Shown here: positions 43,315 to 58,600 of the stretch, in pieces
How the letters are laid out: the number at the start of each line of letters is the position of its first letter
Position numbering within the stretch: the stretch's first letter is position 1
Assembly (NCBI GenBank): GCA_947471745.1
Contig: CANJKZ010000091.1
Coordinates: 124,001-188,000 of the forward strand
Direction: 5' to 3'
DNA from: Closterium sp. Naga37s-1
Taxonomy: Eukaryota > Streptophyta > Zygnematophyceae > Desmidiales > Closteriaceae
Length of the DNA: 64,000 bases
Notes under the pieces: generated by a model
What the model was told of the DNA's origin: nothing
Seen by the model: the letters and a program-made list of their open reading frames with translations, nothing else
Database searches by the model: none
Translations under genes and position numbers: made by a program

Positions 43315-43650
43315 CTGGCGGAGCGGAGAGGGGACGTTCAGGGGAGGGGGGAGGGGTGGGAAAAGGGGGGTTGGGATGGGGGGAAAGGATTCGGAGGTTC
43401 AGGGGAAGGGCGGAACTCTTGCGAGCAATAGACGAGACTGTGCGGCTGGTTGAGTTGGGGGAAGCAGCGGGGAGGCAGGTGAGACGGTGCGAAATGGGGA
43501 TGGGAAAAGGGGGGATACCGGGAGGGGGTGGTTGACACGCTTTTAAGACTTCTCGAAAGCGGGTGGGAGGAGAAGTCTAGTGACACGGGTGAGGCAAGAA
43601 GGGACGGACGGAGGAGGAAGGACGAGGAATGGAAGCGTCACATGAGAGTG
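43315..43650. other. Short stretch between the first visible PanK exon and the satellite
   Basis: The minus strand is pyrimidine-rich (long CCCC/TCCC runs) leading to the GCTCCGCCAG acceptor at 43315, as expected for an intron end. No upstream PanK exon motif (for example the DExxC region that usually precedes LVxGxxFL) could be found. Confidence 0.5.
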
Positions 43651-46600
43651 ATGGCAGGGCAGGGCATATGGCAGGGCAGGGCATATGGCAGGGCAGGGCA
43701 TATGGCAGGGCAGGGCATATGGCAGGGCAGGGCATATGGCAGGGCAGGGCATATGGCAGGGCAGGGCATATGGCAGGGCAGGGCATATGGCAGGGCAGGG
43801 CATATGGCAGGGCAGGGCATATGGCAGGGCAGGGCATATGGCAGGGCAGGGCATATGGCAGGGCAGGGCATATGGCAGGGCAGGGCATATGGCAGGGCAG
43901 GGCATATGGCAGGGCAGGGCATATGGCAGGGCAGGGCATATGGCAGGGCAGGGCATATGGCAGGGCAGGGCATATGGCAGGGCAGGGGCATATGGCAGGG
44001 CAGGGCATATGGCAGGGCAGGGCATATGGCAGGGCAGGGCATATGGCAGGGCAGGGCATATGGCAGGGCAGGGCATATGGCAGGGCAGGGCATATGGCAG
44101 GGCAGGGCATATGGCAGGGCAGGGCATATGGCAGGGCAGGGCATATGGCAGGGCAGGGCATATGGCAGGGCAGGGCATATGGCAGGGCAGGGCATATGGC
44201 AGGGCAGGGCATTGGCAGGGCAGGGCACTATGGCAGGGCAGGGCATATGGCAGGGCAGGGCATATGGCAGGGCAGGGCATATGGCAGGGCAGGGCATATG
44301 GCAGGGCAGGGCATATGGCAGGGCAGGGCATATGGCAGGGCAGGGCATATGGCAGGGCAGGGCATATGGCAGGGCAGGGCATATGGCAGGGCAGTGCATA
44401 TGGCAGGGCAGGGCATATGGCAGGGCAGGGCATATGCAGGGCAGGGCATATGGCAGGGCAGGGCATATGGCAGGGCAGGGCATATGGCAGGGCAGGGCAT
44501 ATGGCAGGGCAGGGCATATGGCAGGGCAGGGCATATGGCAGGGCAGGGCCTATGGCAGGGCAGGGCATATGGCAGGGCAGGGCATATGGCAGGGCAGGGC
44601 ATATGGCAGGGCAGGGCATATGGCAGGGCAGGGCATATGGCAGGGCAGGGCATATGGCAGGGCAGGGGCATTATGGCAGGAGGGCATTATGGACAAGGGC
44701 AGGGCATATGGCAGGGCAGGGCATATGGCAGGGCAGGGCATATGGCAGGGCAGGGCATATGGCAGGGCAGGGCATATGGCAGGGCAGGGCATATGGCAGG
44801 GCAGGGCATATGGCAGGGCAGGGCATATGGCAGGGCAGGGCATATGGCAGGGCAGGGCATATGGCAGGGCAGGGCATATGGCAGGGCAGGGCATATGGCA
44901 GGGCAGGGCATATGGCAGGGCAGGGCATATGGCAGGGCAGGGCATATGGCAGGGCAGGGCATATGGCAGGGCAGGGCATATGGCAGGGCAGGGCATATGG
45001 CAGGGCAGGGCATATGGCAGGGCAGGGCATATGGCAGGGCAGGGCATATGGCAGGGCAGGGCATATGGCAGGGCAGGGCATATGGCAGGGCAGGGCATAT
45101 GGCAGGGCAGGGCATATGGCAGGGCAGGGCATATGGCAGGGCAGGGCATATGGCAGGGCAGGGCATATGGCAGGGCAGGGCATATGGCAGGGCAGGGCAT
45201 ATGGCAGGGCAGGGCATATGGCAGGGCAGGGCATATGGCAGGGCAGGGCATATGGCAGGGCAGGGCATATGGCAGGGCAGGGCATATGGCAGGGCAGGGC
45301 ATATGGCAGGGCAGGGCATATGGCAGGGCAGGGCATATGGCAGGGCAGGGCATATGGCAGGGCAGGGCATATGGCAGGGCAGGGCATATGGCAGGGCAGG
45401 GCATATGGCAGGGCAGGGCATATGGCAGGGCAGGGCATATGGCAGGGCAGGGCATATGGCAGGGCAGGGCATATGGCAGGGCAGGGCATATGGCAGGGCA
45501 GGGCATATGGCAGGGCAGGGCATATGGCAGGGCAGGGCATATGGCAGGGCAGGGCATATGGCAGGGCAGGGCATATGGCAGGGCAGGGCATATGGCAGGG
45601 CAGGGCATATGGCAGGGCAGGGCATATGGCAGGGCAGGGCATATGGCAGGGCAGGGCATATGGCAGGGCAGGGCATATGGCAGGGCAGGGCATATGGCAG
45701 GGCAGGGCATATGGCAGGGCAGGGCATATGGCAGGGCAGGGCATATGGCAGGGCAGGGCATATGGCAGGGCAGGGCATATGGCAGGGCAGGGCATATGGC
45801 AGGGCAGGGCATATGGCAGGGCAGGGCATATGGCAGGGCAGGGCATATGGCAGGGCAGGGCATATGGCAGGGCAGGGCATATGGCAGGGCAGGGCATATG
45901 GCAGGGCAGGGCATATGGCAGGGCAGGGCATATGGCAGGGCAGGGCATATGGCAGGGCAGGGCATATGGCAGGGCAGGGCATATGGCAGGGCAGGGCATA
46001 TGGCAGGGCAGGGCATATGGCAGGGCAGGGCATATGGCAGGGCAGGGCATATGGCAGGGCAGGGCATATGGCAGGGCAGGGCATATGGCAGGGCAGGGCA
46101 TATGGCAGGGCAGGGCATATGGCAGGGCAGGGCATATGGCAGGGCAGGGCATATGGCAGGGCAGGGCATATGGCAGGGCAGGGCATATGGCAGGGCAGGG
46201 CATATGGCAGGGCAGGGCATATGGCAGGGCAGGGCATATGGCAGGGCAGGGCATATGGCAGGGCAGGGCATATGGCAGGGCAGGGCATATGGCAGGGCAG
46301 GGCATATGGCAGGGCAGGGCATATGGCAGGGCAGGGCATATGGCAGGGCAGGGCATATGGCAGGGCAGGGCATATGGCAGGGCAGGGCATATGGCAGGGC
46401 AGGGCATATGGCAGGGCAGGGCATATGGCAGGGCAGGGCATATGGCAGGGCAGGGCATATGGCAGGGCAGGGCATATGGCAGGGCAGGGCATATGGCAGG
46501 GCAGGGCATATGGCAGGGCAGGGCATATGGCAGGGCAGGGCATATGGCAGGGCAGGGCATATGGCAGGGCAGGGCATATGGCAGGGCAGGGCATATGGCA

Positions 46601-49600
46601 GGGCAGGGCATATGGCAGGGCAGGGCATATGGCAGGGCAGGGCATATGGCAGGGCAGGGCATATGGCAGGGCAGGGCATATGGCAGGGCAGGGCATATGG
46701 CAGGGCAGGGCATATGGCAGGGCAGGGCATATGGCAGGGCAGGGCATATGGCAGGGCAGGGCATATGGCAGGGCAGGGCATATGGCAGGGCAGGGCATAT
46801 GGCAGGGCAGGGCATATGGCAGGGCAGGGCATATGGCAGGGCAGGGCATATGGCAGGGCAGGGCATATGGCAGGGCAGGGCATATGGCAGGGCAGGGCAT
46901 ATGGCAGGGCAGGGCATATGGCAGGGCAGGGCATATGGCAGGGCAGGGCATATGGCAGGGCAGGGCATATGGCAGGGCAGGGCATATGGCAGGGCAGGGC
47001 ATATGGCAGGGCAGGGCATATGGCAGGGCAGGGCATATGGCAGGGCAGGGCATATGGCAGGGCAGGGCATATGGCAGGGCAGGGCATATGGCAGGGCAGG
47101 GCATATGGCAGGGCAGGGCATATGGCAGGGCAGGGCATATGGCAGGGCAGGGCATATGGCAGGGCAGGGCATATGGCAGGGCAGGGCATATGGCAGGGCA
47201 GGGCATATGGCAGGGCAGGGCATATGGCAGGGCAGGGCATATGGCAGGGCAGGGCATATGGCAGGGCAGGGCATATGGCAGGGCAGGGCATATGGCAGGG
47301 CAGGGCATATGGCAGGGCAGGGCATATGGCAGGGCAGGGCATATGGCAGGGCAGGGCATATGGCAGGGCAGGGCATATGGCAGGGCAGGGCATATGGCAG
47401 GGCAGGGCATATGGCAGGGCAGGGCATATGGCAGGGCAGGGCATATGGCAGGGCAGGGCATATGGCAGGGCAGGGCATATGGCAGGGCAGGGCATATGGC
47501 AGGGCAGGGCATATGGCAGGGCAGGGCATATGGCAGGGCAGGGCATATGGCAGGGCAGGGCATATGGCAGGGCAGGGCATATGGCAGGGCAGGGCATATG
47601 GCAGGGCAGGGCATATGGCAGGGCAGGGCATATGGCAGGGCAGGGCATATGGCAGGGCAGGGCATATGGCAGGGCAGGGCATATGGCAGGGCAGGGCATA
47701 TGGCAGGGCAGGGCATATGGCAGGGCAGGGCATATGGCAGGGCAGGGCATATGGCAGGGCAGGGCATATGGCAGGGCAGGGCATATGGCAGGGCAGGGCA
47801 TATGGCAGGGCAGGGCATATGGCAGGGCAGGGCATATGGCAGGGCAGGGCATATGGCAGGGCAGGGCATATGGCAGGGCAGGGCATATGGCAGGGCAGGG
47901 CATATGGCAGGGCAGGGCATATGGCAGGGCAGGGCATATGGCAGGGCAGGGCATATGGCAGGGCAGGGCATATGGCAGGGCAGGGCATATGGCAGGGCAG
48001 GGCATATGGCAGGGCAGGGCATATGGCAGGGCAGGGCATATGGCAGGGCAGGGCATATGGCAGGGCAGGGCATATGGCAGGGCAGGGCATATGGCAGGGC
48101 AGGGCATATGGCAGGGCAGGGCATATGGCAGGGCAGGGCATATGGCAGGGCAGGGCATATGGCAGGGCAGGGCATATGGCAGGGCAGGGCATATGGCAGG
48201 GCAGGGCATATGGCAGGGCAGGGCATATGGCAGGGCAGGGCATATGGCAGGGCAGGGCATATGGCAGGGCAGGGCATATGGCAGGGCAGGGCATATGGCA
48301 GGGCAGGGCATATGGCAGGGCAGGGCATATGGCAGGGCAGGGCATATGGCAGGGCAGGGCATATGGCCGGGCAGGGCATATGGCAGGGCAGGGCATATGG
48401 CAGGGCAGGGCATATGGCAGGGCAGGGCATATGGCAGGGCAGGGCATATGGCAGGGCGAGGGCGATATGGCGAGGGCAGGGGCATATGGCAGGGCAGGGG
48501 CATATGGCAGGGCAGGGCATATGGCAGGGCAGGGCATATGGCAGGGCAGGGCATATGGCAGGGCAGGGCATATGGCAGGGCAGGGCATATGGCAGGGCAG
48601 GGCATATGGCAGGGCAGGGCATATGGCAGGGCAGGGCATATGCAGGGCAGGGCATATGGCAGGGCAGGGCATATGGCAGGGCAGGGCATATGGCAGGGGC
48701 AGGGCATATGGCAGGGCAGGGCATATGGCAGGGCAGGGGCATATGGCAGGGCAGGGCATATGGCAGGGCAGGGCATATGGCAGGGCAGGGCATATGGCAG
48801 GGCAGGGCATATGGCAGGGCAGGGCATATGGCAGGGCAGGGCATATGGCAGGGCAGGGCATATGGCAGGGCAGGGCATATGGCAGGGCAGGGCATATGGC
48901 AGGGCAGGGCATATGGCAGGGCAGGGCATATGGCAGGGCAGGGCATATGGCAGGGCAGGGCATATGGCAGGGCAGGGCATATGGCAGGGCAGGGCATATG
49001 GCAGGGCAGGGCATATGGCAGGGCAGGGCATATGGCAGGGCAGGGCATATGGCAGGGCAGGGCATATGGCAGGGCAGGGCATATGGCAGGGCAGGGCATA
49101 TGGCAGGGCAGGGCATATGGCAGGGCAGGGCATATGGCAGGGCAGGGCATATGGCAGGGCAGGGCATATGGCAGGGCAGGGCATATGGCAGGGCAGGGCA
49201 TATGGCAGGGCAGGGCATATGGCAGGGCAGGGCATATGGCAGGGCAGGGCATATGGCAGGGCAGGGCATATGGCAGGGCAGGGCATATGGCAGGGCAGGG
49301 CATATGGCAGGGCAGGGCATATGGCAGGGCAGGGCATATGGCAGGGCAGGGCATATGGCAGGGCAGGGCATATGGCAGGGCAGGGCATATGGCAGGGCAG
49401 GGCATATGGCAGGGCAGGGCATATGGCAGGGCAGGGCATATGGCAGGGCAGGGCATATGGCAGGGCAGGGCATATGGCAGGGCAGGGCATATGGCAGGGC
49501 AGGGCATATGGCAGGGCAGGGCATATGGCAGGGCAGGGCATATGGCAGGGCAGGGCATATGGCAGGGCAGGGCATATGGCAGGGCAGGGCATATGGCAGG

Positions 49601-52600
49601 GCAGGGCATATGGCAGGGCAGGGCATATGGCAGGGCAGGGCATATGGCAGGGCAGGGCATATGGCAGGGCAGGGCATATGGCAGGGCAGGGCATATGGCA
49701 GGGCAGGGCATATGGCAGGGCAGGGCATATGGCAGGGCAGGGCATATGGCAGGGCAGGGCATATGGCAGGGCAGGGCATATGGCAGGGCAGGGCATATGG
49801 CAGGGCAGGGCATATGGCAGGGCAGGGCATATGGCAGGGCAGGGCATATGGCAGGGCAGGGCATATGGCAGGGCAGGGCATATGGCAGGGCAGGGCATAT
49901 GGCAGGGCAGGGCATATGGCAGGGCAGGGCATATGGCAGGGCAGGGCATATGGCAGGGCAGGGCATATGGCAGGGCAGGGCATATGGCAGGGCAGGGCAT
50001 ATGGCAGGGCAGGGCATATGGCAGGGCAGGGCATATGGCAGGGCAGGGCATATGGCAGGGCAGGGCATATGGCAGGGCAGGGCATATGGCAGGGCAGGGC
50101 ATATGGCAGGGCAGGGCATATGGCAGGGCAGGGCATATGGCAGGGCAGGGCATATGGCAGGGCAGGGCATATGGCAGGGCAGGGCATATGGCAGGGCAGG
50201 GCATATGGCAGGGCAGGGCATATGGCAGGGCAGGGCATATGGCAGGGCAGGGCATATGGCAGGGCAGGGCATATGGCAGGGCAGGGCATATGGCAGGGCA
50301 GGGCATATGGCAGGGCAGGGCATATGGCAGGGCAGGGCATATGGCAGGGCAGGGCATATGGCAGGGCAGGGCATATGGCAGGGCAGGGCATATGGCAGGG
50401 CAGGGCATATGGCAGGGCCAGGGCATATGGCAGGGCAGGGCATATGGCAGGGCAGGGCATATGGCAGGGCAGGGCTATGGCAGGCAGGGCATATGGCAGG
50501 GCAGGGCATATGGCAGGGCAGGGCATATGGCAGGGCAGGGCATATGGCAGGGCAGGGCATATGGCAGGGCAGGGCATATGGCAGGGCAGGGCATATGGCA
50601 GGGCAGGGCATATGGCAGGGCAGGGCATATGGCAGGGCAGGGCATATGGCAGGGCAGGGCATATGGCAGGGCCAGGGCATATGGCAGGGCAGGGCATATG
50701 GCAGGGCAGGGCATATGGCAGGGCAGGGCATATGGCAGGGGCAGGGCATATGGCAGGGCAGGGCATATGGCAGGGCAGGGCATATGGCAGGGCAGGGCAT
50801 ATGGCAGGGCAGGGCATATGGCAGGGCAGGGCATATGGCAGGGCAGGGGCATATGGCAGGGCAGGGCATATGGCAGGGCAGGGCATATGGCAGGGCAGGG
50901 CATATGGGCAGGGCAGGGCATATGGCAGGGCAGGGCATATGGCAGGGGCAGGGGCATATGGCAGGGCAGGGCATATGGCAGGGCAGGGCATATGGCAGGG
51001 CAGGGCATATGGCAGTGCAGGGCATATGGCAGGGCAGGGCATATGGCAGGGCAGGGCATATGGCAGGGCAGGGCATATGGCAGGGCAGGGCATATGGCAG
51101 GGCAGGGCATATGGCAGGGCAGGGCATATGGCAGGGCAGGGGCATATGGCAGGGCAGGGCATATGGCAGGGCAGGGCATATGGCAGGGCAGGGCATATGG
51201 CAGGGCAGGGCATATGGCAGGGCAGGGCATATGGCAGGGCAGGGCCTATGGCAGGGCAGGGCATATGGCAGGGCAGGGCCATATGGCAGGGCAGGGCATA
51301 TGGCAGGGCAGGGCATATGGCAGGGCAGGGCATATGGCAGGGCAGGGCATATGGCAGGGCAGGGCATATGGCAGGGCAGGGCATATGGCAGGGCAGGGCA
51401 TATGGCAGGGCAGGGCATATGGCAGGGCAGGGCATATGGCAGGGCAGGGCATATGGCAGGGCAGGGCATATGGCAGGGCAGGGCATATGGCAGGGCAGGG
51501 CATATGGCAGGGCAGGGCATATGGCAGGGCAGGGCATATGGCAGGGCAGGGCATATGGCAGGGCAGGGCATATGGCAGGGCAGGGCATATGGCAGGGCAG
51601 GGCATATGGCAGGGCAGGGCATATGGCAGGGCAGGGCATATGGCAGGGCAGGGCATATGGCAGGGCAGGGCATATGGCAGGGCAGGGCATATGGCAGGGC
51701 AGGGCATATGGCAGGGCAGGGCATATGGCAGGGCAGGGCATATGGCAGGGCAGGGCATATGGCAGGGCAGGGGCATATGGCAGGGCAGGGCATATGGCAG
51801 GGCAGGGCATATGGCAGGGCAGGGCATATGGCAGGGCAGGGCATATGGCAGGGCAGGGCATATGGCAGGGCAGGGCATATGGCAGGGCAGGGCATATGGC
51901 AGGGCAGGGCATATGGCAGGGCAGGGCATATGGCAGGGCAGGGCATATGGCAGGGCAGGGCATATGGCAGGGCAGGGCATATGGCAGGGCAGGGCATATG
52001 GCAGGGCAGGGCATATGGCAGGGCAGGGCATATGGCAGGGCAGGGCATATGGCAGGGCAGGGCATATGGCAGGGCAGGGCATATGGCAGGGCAGGGCATA
52101 TGGCAGGGCAGGGCATATGGCAGGGCAGGGCATATGGCAGGGCAGGGCATATGGCAGGGCAGGGCATATGGCAGGGCAGGGCATATGGCAGGGCAGGGCA
52201 TATGGCAGGGCAGGGCATATGGCAGGGCAGGGCATATGGCAGGGCAGGGCATATGGCAGGGCAGGGCATATGGCAGGGCAGGGCATATGGCAGGGCAGGG
52301 CATATGGCAGGGCAGGGCATATGGCAGGGCAGGGCATATGGCAGGGCAGGGCATATGGCAGGGCAGGGCATATGGCAGGGCAGGGCATATGGCAGGGCAG
52401 GGCTATGCAGGGCAGGCATGGCAGGGCAGGGCATATGGCAGGGCAGGGCATATGGGCGTGCTATGGCAGGGCAGGGCGCATATGGCAGGGCAGGGCATAT
52501 GGCAGGGCAGGGCATATGGCAGGGCAGGGCATATGGCAGGGCAGGGCATATGGCAGGGCAGGGCATATGGCAGGGCAGGGCATATGGCAGGCAGGGCATA

Positions 52601-55600
52601 TGCAGGGCAGGGCATATGGCAGGGCAGGGCATATGGCAGGGCAGGGCATATGGCAGGGCAGGGCATATGGCAGGGCAGGGCATATGGCAGGGCAGGGCAT
52701 ATGCGGGCAGGGCATATGCAGGGCAGGGCATATGGCAGGGCAGGGCATATGGCAGGGCAGGGCATATGGCAGGGCAGGGCATATGGCAGGGCAGGGCATA
52801 TGGCAGGGCAGGGCATATGGCAGGGCAGGGCATATGGCAGGGCAGGGCATATGGCAGGGCAAGGGCATATGGGCAGGGCAGGGCATATGGCAGGGCAGGG
52901 CATATGGCAGGGCAGGGCATATGCAGGGCAGGGCATATTGCAGGGCATATGGCAGGGCAGGGCATATGGCAGGGCAGGGCATATGGCAGGGCAGGGCATA
53001 TGGCAGGGCAGGGCATATGGCAGGGCAGGGCATATGGCAGGGCAGGGCATATGGCAGGGCAGGGCATATGGCAGGGCAGGGCATATGGCAGGGCAGGGCA
53101 TATGGCAGGGCAGGGCATATGGCAGGGCAGGGCATATGGCAGGGCAGGGCATATGGCAGGGCAGGGCATATGGCAGGGCAGGGCATATGGCAGGGCAGGG
53201 CATATGGCAGGGCAGGGCATATGGCAGGGCAGGGCATATGGCAGGGCAGGGCATATGGCAGGGCAGGGCATATGGCAGGGCAGGGCATATGGCAGGGCAG
53301 GGCATATGGCAGGGCAGGGCATATGGCAGGGCAGGGCATATGGCAGGGCAGGGCATATGGCAGGGCAGGGCATATGGCAGGGCAGGGCATATGGCAGGGC
53401 AGGGCATATGGCAGGGCAGGGCATATGGCAGGGCAGGGCATATGGCAGGGCAGGGCATATGGCAGGGCAGGGCATATGGCAGGGCAGGGCATATGGCAGG
53501 GCAGGGCATATGGCAGGGCAGGGCATATGGCAGGGCAGGGCATATGGCAGGGCAGGGCATATGGCAGGGCAGGGCATATGGCAGGGCAGGGCATATGGCA
53601 GGGCAGGGCATATGGCAGGGCAGGGCATATGGCAGGGCAGGGCATATGGCAGGGCAGGGCATATGGCAGGGCAGGGCATATGGCAGGGCAGGGCATATGG
53701 CAGGGCAGGGCATATGGCAGGGCAGGGCATATGGCAGGGCAGGGCATATGGCAGGGCAGGGCATATGGCAGGGCAGGGCATATGGCAGGGCAGGGCATAT
53801 GGCAGGGCAGGGCATATGGCAGGGCAGGGCATATGGCAGGGCAGGGCATATGGCAGGGCAGGGCATATGGCAGGGCAGGGCATATGGCAGGGCAGGGCAT
53901 ATGGCAGGGCAGGGCATATGGCAGGGCAGGGCATATGGCAGGGCAGGGCATATGGCAGGGCAGGGCATATGGCAGGGCAGGGCATATGGCAGGGCAGGGC
54001 ATATGGCAGGGCAGGGCATATGGCAGGGCAGGGCATATGGCAGGGCAGGGCATATGGCAGGGCAGGGCATATGGCAGGGCAGGGCATATGGCAGGGCAGG
54101 GCATATGGCAGGGCAGGGCATATGGCAGGGCAGGGCATATGGCAGGGCAGGGCATATGGCAGGGCAGGGCATATGGCAGGGCAGGGCATATGGCAGGGCA
54201 GGGCATATGGCAGGGCAGGGCATATGGCAGGGCAGGGCATATGGCAGGGCAGGGCATATGGCAGGGCAGGGCATATGGTCAGGGCAGGGCATATGGCAGG
54301 GCAGGGCATATGGCAGGGCAGGGCATATGGCAGGCAGGGCATATGGCAGGCCAGGGCATATGGCAGGGCAGGGCATATGGCAGGGCAGGGCATATGGCAG
54401 GGCAGGGCATATGGCAGGGCAGGGCATATGGCAGGGCAGGGCATATTGGCAGGGCAGGGCATATGGCAGGGCAGGGCATATGGCAGGGCAGGGCATATGG
54501 CAGGGCAGGGCATATGGCAGGGCAGGGCATATGGCAGGGCCAGGGCATATGGCAGGGCAGGGCATATGGCAGGCAGGGCATATGCAGGGCAGGGCATATG
54601 GCAGGGCAGGCATATGGGCCAGGGCATATGGCAGGGCAGGGCATATGGCAGGGCAGGGCATATGGCAGGGCAGGGCATATGGCAGGGCAGGGCATATGGC
54701 AGGGCAGGGCATATGGCAGGGCAGGGCATATGGCAGGGCAGGGCATATGGCAGGGCAGGGCATATGGCAGGGCAGGGCATATGGCAGGGCAGGGCATATG
54801 GCAGGCAGGATATGGAGGGCAGGGAATATTGCAGGGCAGGGCATATGGCAGGGCAGGGCATATGGCAGGGCAGGGCATATGGCAGGGCAGGGCATATGGC
54901 AGGGCAGGGCATATGGCAGGGCAGGGCATATGGCAGGGCAGGGCATATGGCAGGGCAGGGCATATGGCAGGGCAGGGCATATGGCAGGGCAGGGCATATG
55001 GCAGGGCAGGGCATATGGCAGGGCAGGGCATATGGCAGGGCAGGGCATATGGCAGGGCAGGGCATATGGCAGGGCAGGGCATTATGGCAGGGCAGGGCAT
55101 ATGGCAGGGCAGGGCATATGGCAGGGCAGGGCATATGGCAGGGCAGGGCATATGGCAGGGCAGGGCATATGGCAGGGCAGGGCATATGGCAGGGCAGGGC
55201 ATATGGCGGGCAGGGCATATGCAGGGCGGGCATATGGCAGGGCAGGGCATATGGCAGGGCAGGGCATATGGCAGGGCAGGCATATGGCAGGGCAGGGCAT
55301 ATGGCAGGCAGGGCATATGGCAGGGCAGGGCATATGGCAGGGCAGGGCATATGGCAGGGCAGGGCATATGGCAGGGCAGGGCATATGGCAGGGCAGGGCA
55401 TATGGCAGGGCAGGGCATATGGCAGGCAGGCATATGGGCAGGTATGGCAGGCATTGGCAGGGCAGGCATATGGCAGGGCAGGGCATATGGCAGGGCAGGG
55501 CATATGGCAGGGGCAGGGCATATGGCAGGGCAGGGCATATGGCAGGGGCAGGGCATATGGCAGGGCAGGGCATATGGCAGGGCAGGGCATATGGCAGGGC

Positions 55601-58600
55601 AGGCATATGGCAGGGCAGGGCGCATATGCAGGGCAGGGCATATGGCAGGCAGGGCATATGGCAGGCAGGGCATATGGCAGGCAGGCATATGGCAGGGCAG
55701 GCATATGGCAGGGCAGGGCATATGTCAGGGCAGGGGGGGCATATGGCAGGGCAGGGCATATGCGCAGGGCAGCGGCATATGGCAGGGCAGGGCATATGGC
55801 AGGGCAGGGCATAGGCAGTGCAGGGCATATGCAGGCAGGGCATATGGCAGGGCAGGGCATATGGCAGGGCAGGGCATATGGCAGGGGCAGGGCATGTATG
55901 GCAGGGCAGGGCATATGGCAGGGCAGGGCATATGGCAGGGCAGGGAATATGGCAGGGCAGGGCATATGGCAGGGCAGGGCATATGGCAGGGCAGGGCATA
56001 TGGCAGGGCAGGGCATATGGCAGGCAGGGCATATGGCAGGGCAGGGCATAATGGCAGGGCAGGGCATATGGCAGGGCAGGGCATATGGCAGGGCAGGGCA
56101 TATGGGCAGTGGCAGGGCATATGGCAGGGCAGGGCATATGGCAGGGCAGGGCATATGGCAGGGCAGGGCATATGGCAGGGCAGGGCATATGGGCAAGGAG
56201 GCAGGGCATATGGCAGGGCAGGGCATATGCAGGGCAGGGCATATGGCAGGGCAGGCATATGGCAGGGCAGGGCATATGGCAGGGCAGGGCATATGGCAGG
56301 GCAGGGCATATGGCAGGGCAGGGCATATGGCAGGGCAGGGCATATGGCCAGGGCATATGCAGGGAGGGCATATGGCCAGGGCAGGGCATATGGCAGGCAG
56401 GGCATATGGCAGGGCAGGGCATATGGCAGGGCAGGGCATATGGCAGGGCAGGGCATATGGCAGGGCAGGGCATATGGCAGGGCAGGGCATATGGCAGGGC
56501 AGGGCATATGGCAGGGCAGGGCAGGGCTAGGGCAGGGGCATATGGCAGGGCAGGGCATATGGCAGGGCAGGGCATATGGCAGGGCAGGGCATATGGCAGG
56601 GCAGGGCATATGGCAGGGCAGGGCATATGGCAGGGCAGGCATATGGCAGGGCAGGGCATATGGCAGGGCAGGGCATATGGCAGGGCAGGGCATATGGCAG
56701 GGCAGGGCATATGGCAGGGCAGGGCATATGGCAGGTCAGGCATATGGCAGGGCAGGGCATATGGCAGGGCAGGGCATATGGCAGGGCATGGGGCATATGG
56801 CAGGCAGGGCATATTGCGAGGGCAGGGCATATGGCAGGGCAGGGCATATGGCAGGGCAGGGCATATGGCAGGGCAGGGCATATGGCAGGGCAGGGCATAT
56901 GGCAGGGCAGGGCATATGGCAGGGCAGGGCATATGGCAGGGCAGGGCATATGGCAGGGCAGGGCATATGGCAGGGCAGGGCATATGGCAGGGCAGGGCAT
57001 ATGGCAGGGCAGGGCATATGGCAGGGCAGGGCATATGGCAGGGCAGGGCATATGGCAGGGCAGGGCATATGGCAGGGCAGGGCATATGGCAGGGCAGGGC
57101 ATATGGCAGGGCAGGGCATATGGCAGGGCAGGGCATATGGCAGGGCAGGGCATATGGCAGGGCAGGGCATATGGCAGGGCAGGGCATATGGCAGGGCAGG
57201 GCATATGGCAGGGCAGGGCATATGGCAGGGCAGGGCATATGGCAGGGCAGGGCATATGGCAGGGCAGGGCATATGGCAGGGCAGGGCATATGGCAGGGCA
57301 GGGCATATGGCAGGGCAGGGCATATGGCAGGGCAGGGCATATGGCAGGGCAGGGCATATGGCAGGGCAGGGCATATGGCAGGGCAGGGCATATGGCAGGG
57401 CAGGGCATATGGCAGGGCAGGGCATATGGCAGGGCAGGGCATATGGCAGGGCAGGGCATATGGCAGGGCAGGGCATATGGCAGGGCAGGGCATATGGCAG
57501 GGCAGGGCATATGGCAGGGCAGGGCATATGGCAGGGCAGGGCATATGGCAGGGCAGGGCATATGGCAGGGCAGGGCATATGGCAGGGCAGGGCATATGGC
57601 AGGGCAGGGCATATGGCAGGGCAGGGCATATGGCAGGGCAGGGCATATGGCAGGGCAGGGCATATGGCAGGGCAGGGCATATGGCAGGGCAGGGCATATG
57701 GCAGGGCAGGGCATATGGCAGGGCAGGGCATATGGCAGGGCAGGGCATATGGCAGGGCAGGGCATATGGCAGGGCAGGGCATATGGCAGGGCAGGGCATA
57801 TGGCAGGGCAGGGCATATGGCAGGGCAGGGCATATGGCAGGGCAGGGCATATGGCAGGGCAGGGCATATGGCAGGGCAGGGCATATGGCAGGGCAGGGCA
57901 TATGGCAGGGCAGGGCATATGGCAGGGCAGGGCATATGGCAGGGCAGGGCATATGGCAGGGCAGGGCATATGGCAGGGCAGGGCATATGGCAGGGCAGGG
58001 CATATGGCAGGGCAGGGCATATGGCAGGGCAGGGCATATGGCAGGGCAGGGCATATGGCAGGGCAGGGCATATGGCAGGGCAGGGCATATGGCAGGGCAG
58101 GGCATATGGCAGGGCAGGGCATATGGCAGGGCAGGGCATATGGCAGGGCAGGGCATATGGCAGGGCAGGGCATATGGCAGGGCAGGGCATATGGCAGGGC
58201 AGGGCATATGGCAGGGCAGGGCATATGGCAGGGCAGGGCATATGGCAGGGCAGGGCATATGGCAGGGCAGGGCATATGGCAGGGCAGGGCATATGGCAGG
58301 GCAGGGCATATGGCAGGGCAGGGCATATGGCAGGGCAGGGCATATGGCAGGGCAGGGCATATGGCAGGGCAGGGCATATGGCAGGGCAGGGCATATGGCA
58401 GGGCAGGGCATATGGCAGGGCAGGGCATATGGCAGGGCAGGGCATATGGCAGGGCAGGGCATATGGCAGGGCAGGGCATATGGCAGGGCAGGGCATATGG
58501 CAGGGCAGGGCATATGGCAGGGCAGGGCATATGGCAGGGCAGGGCATATGGCAGGGCAGGGCATATGGCAGGGCAGGGCATATGGCAGGGCAGGGCATAT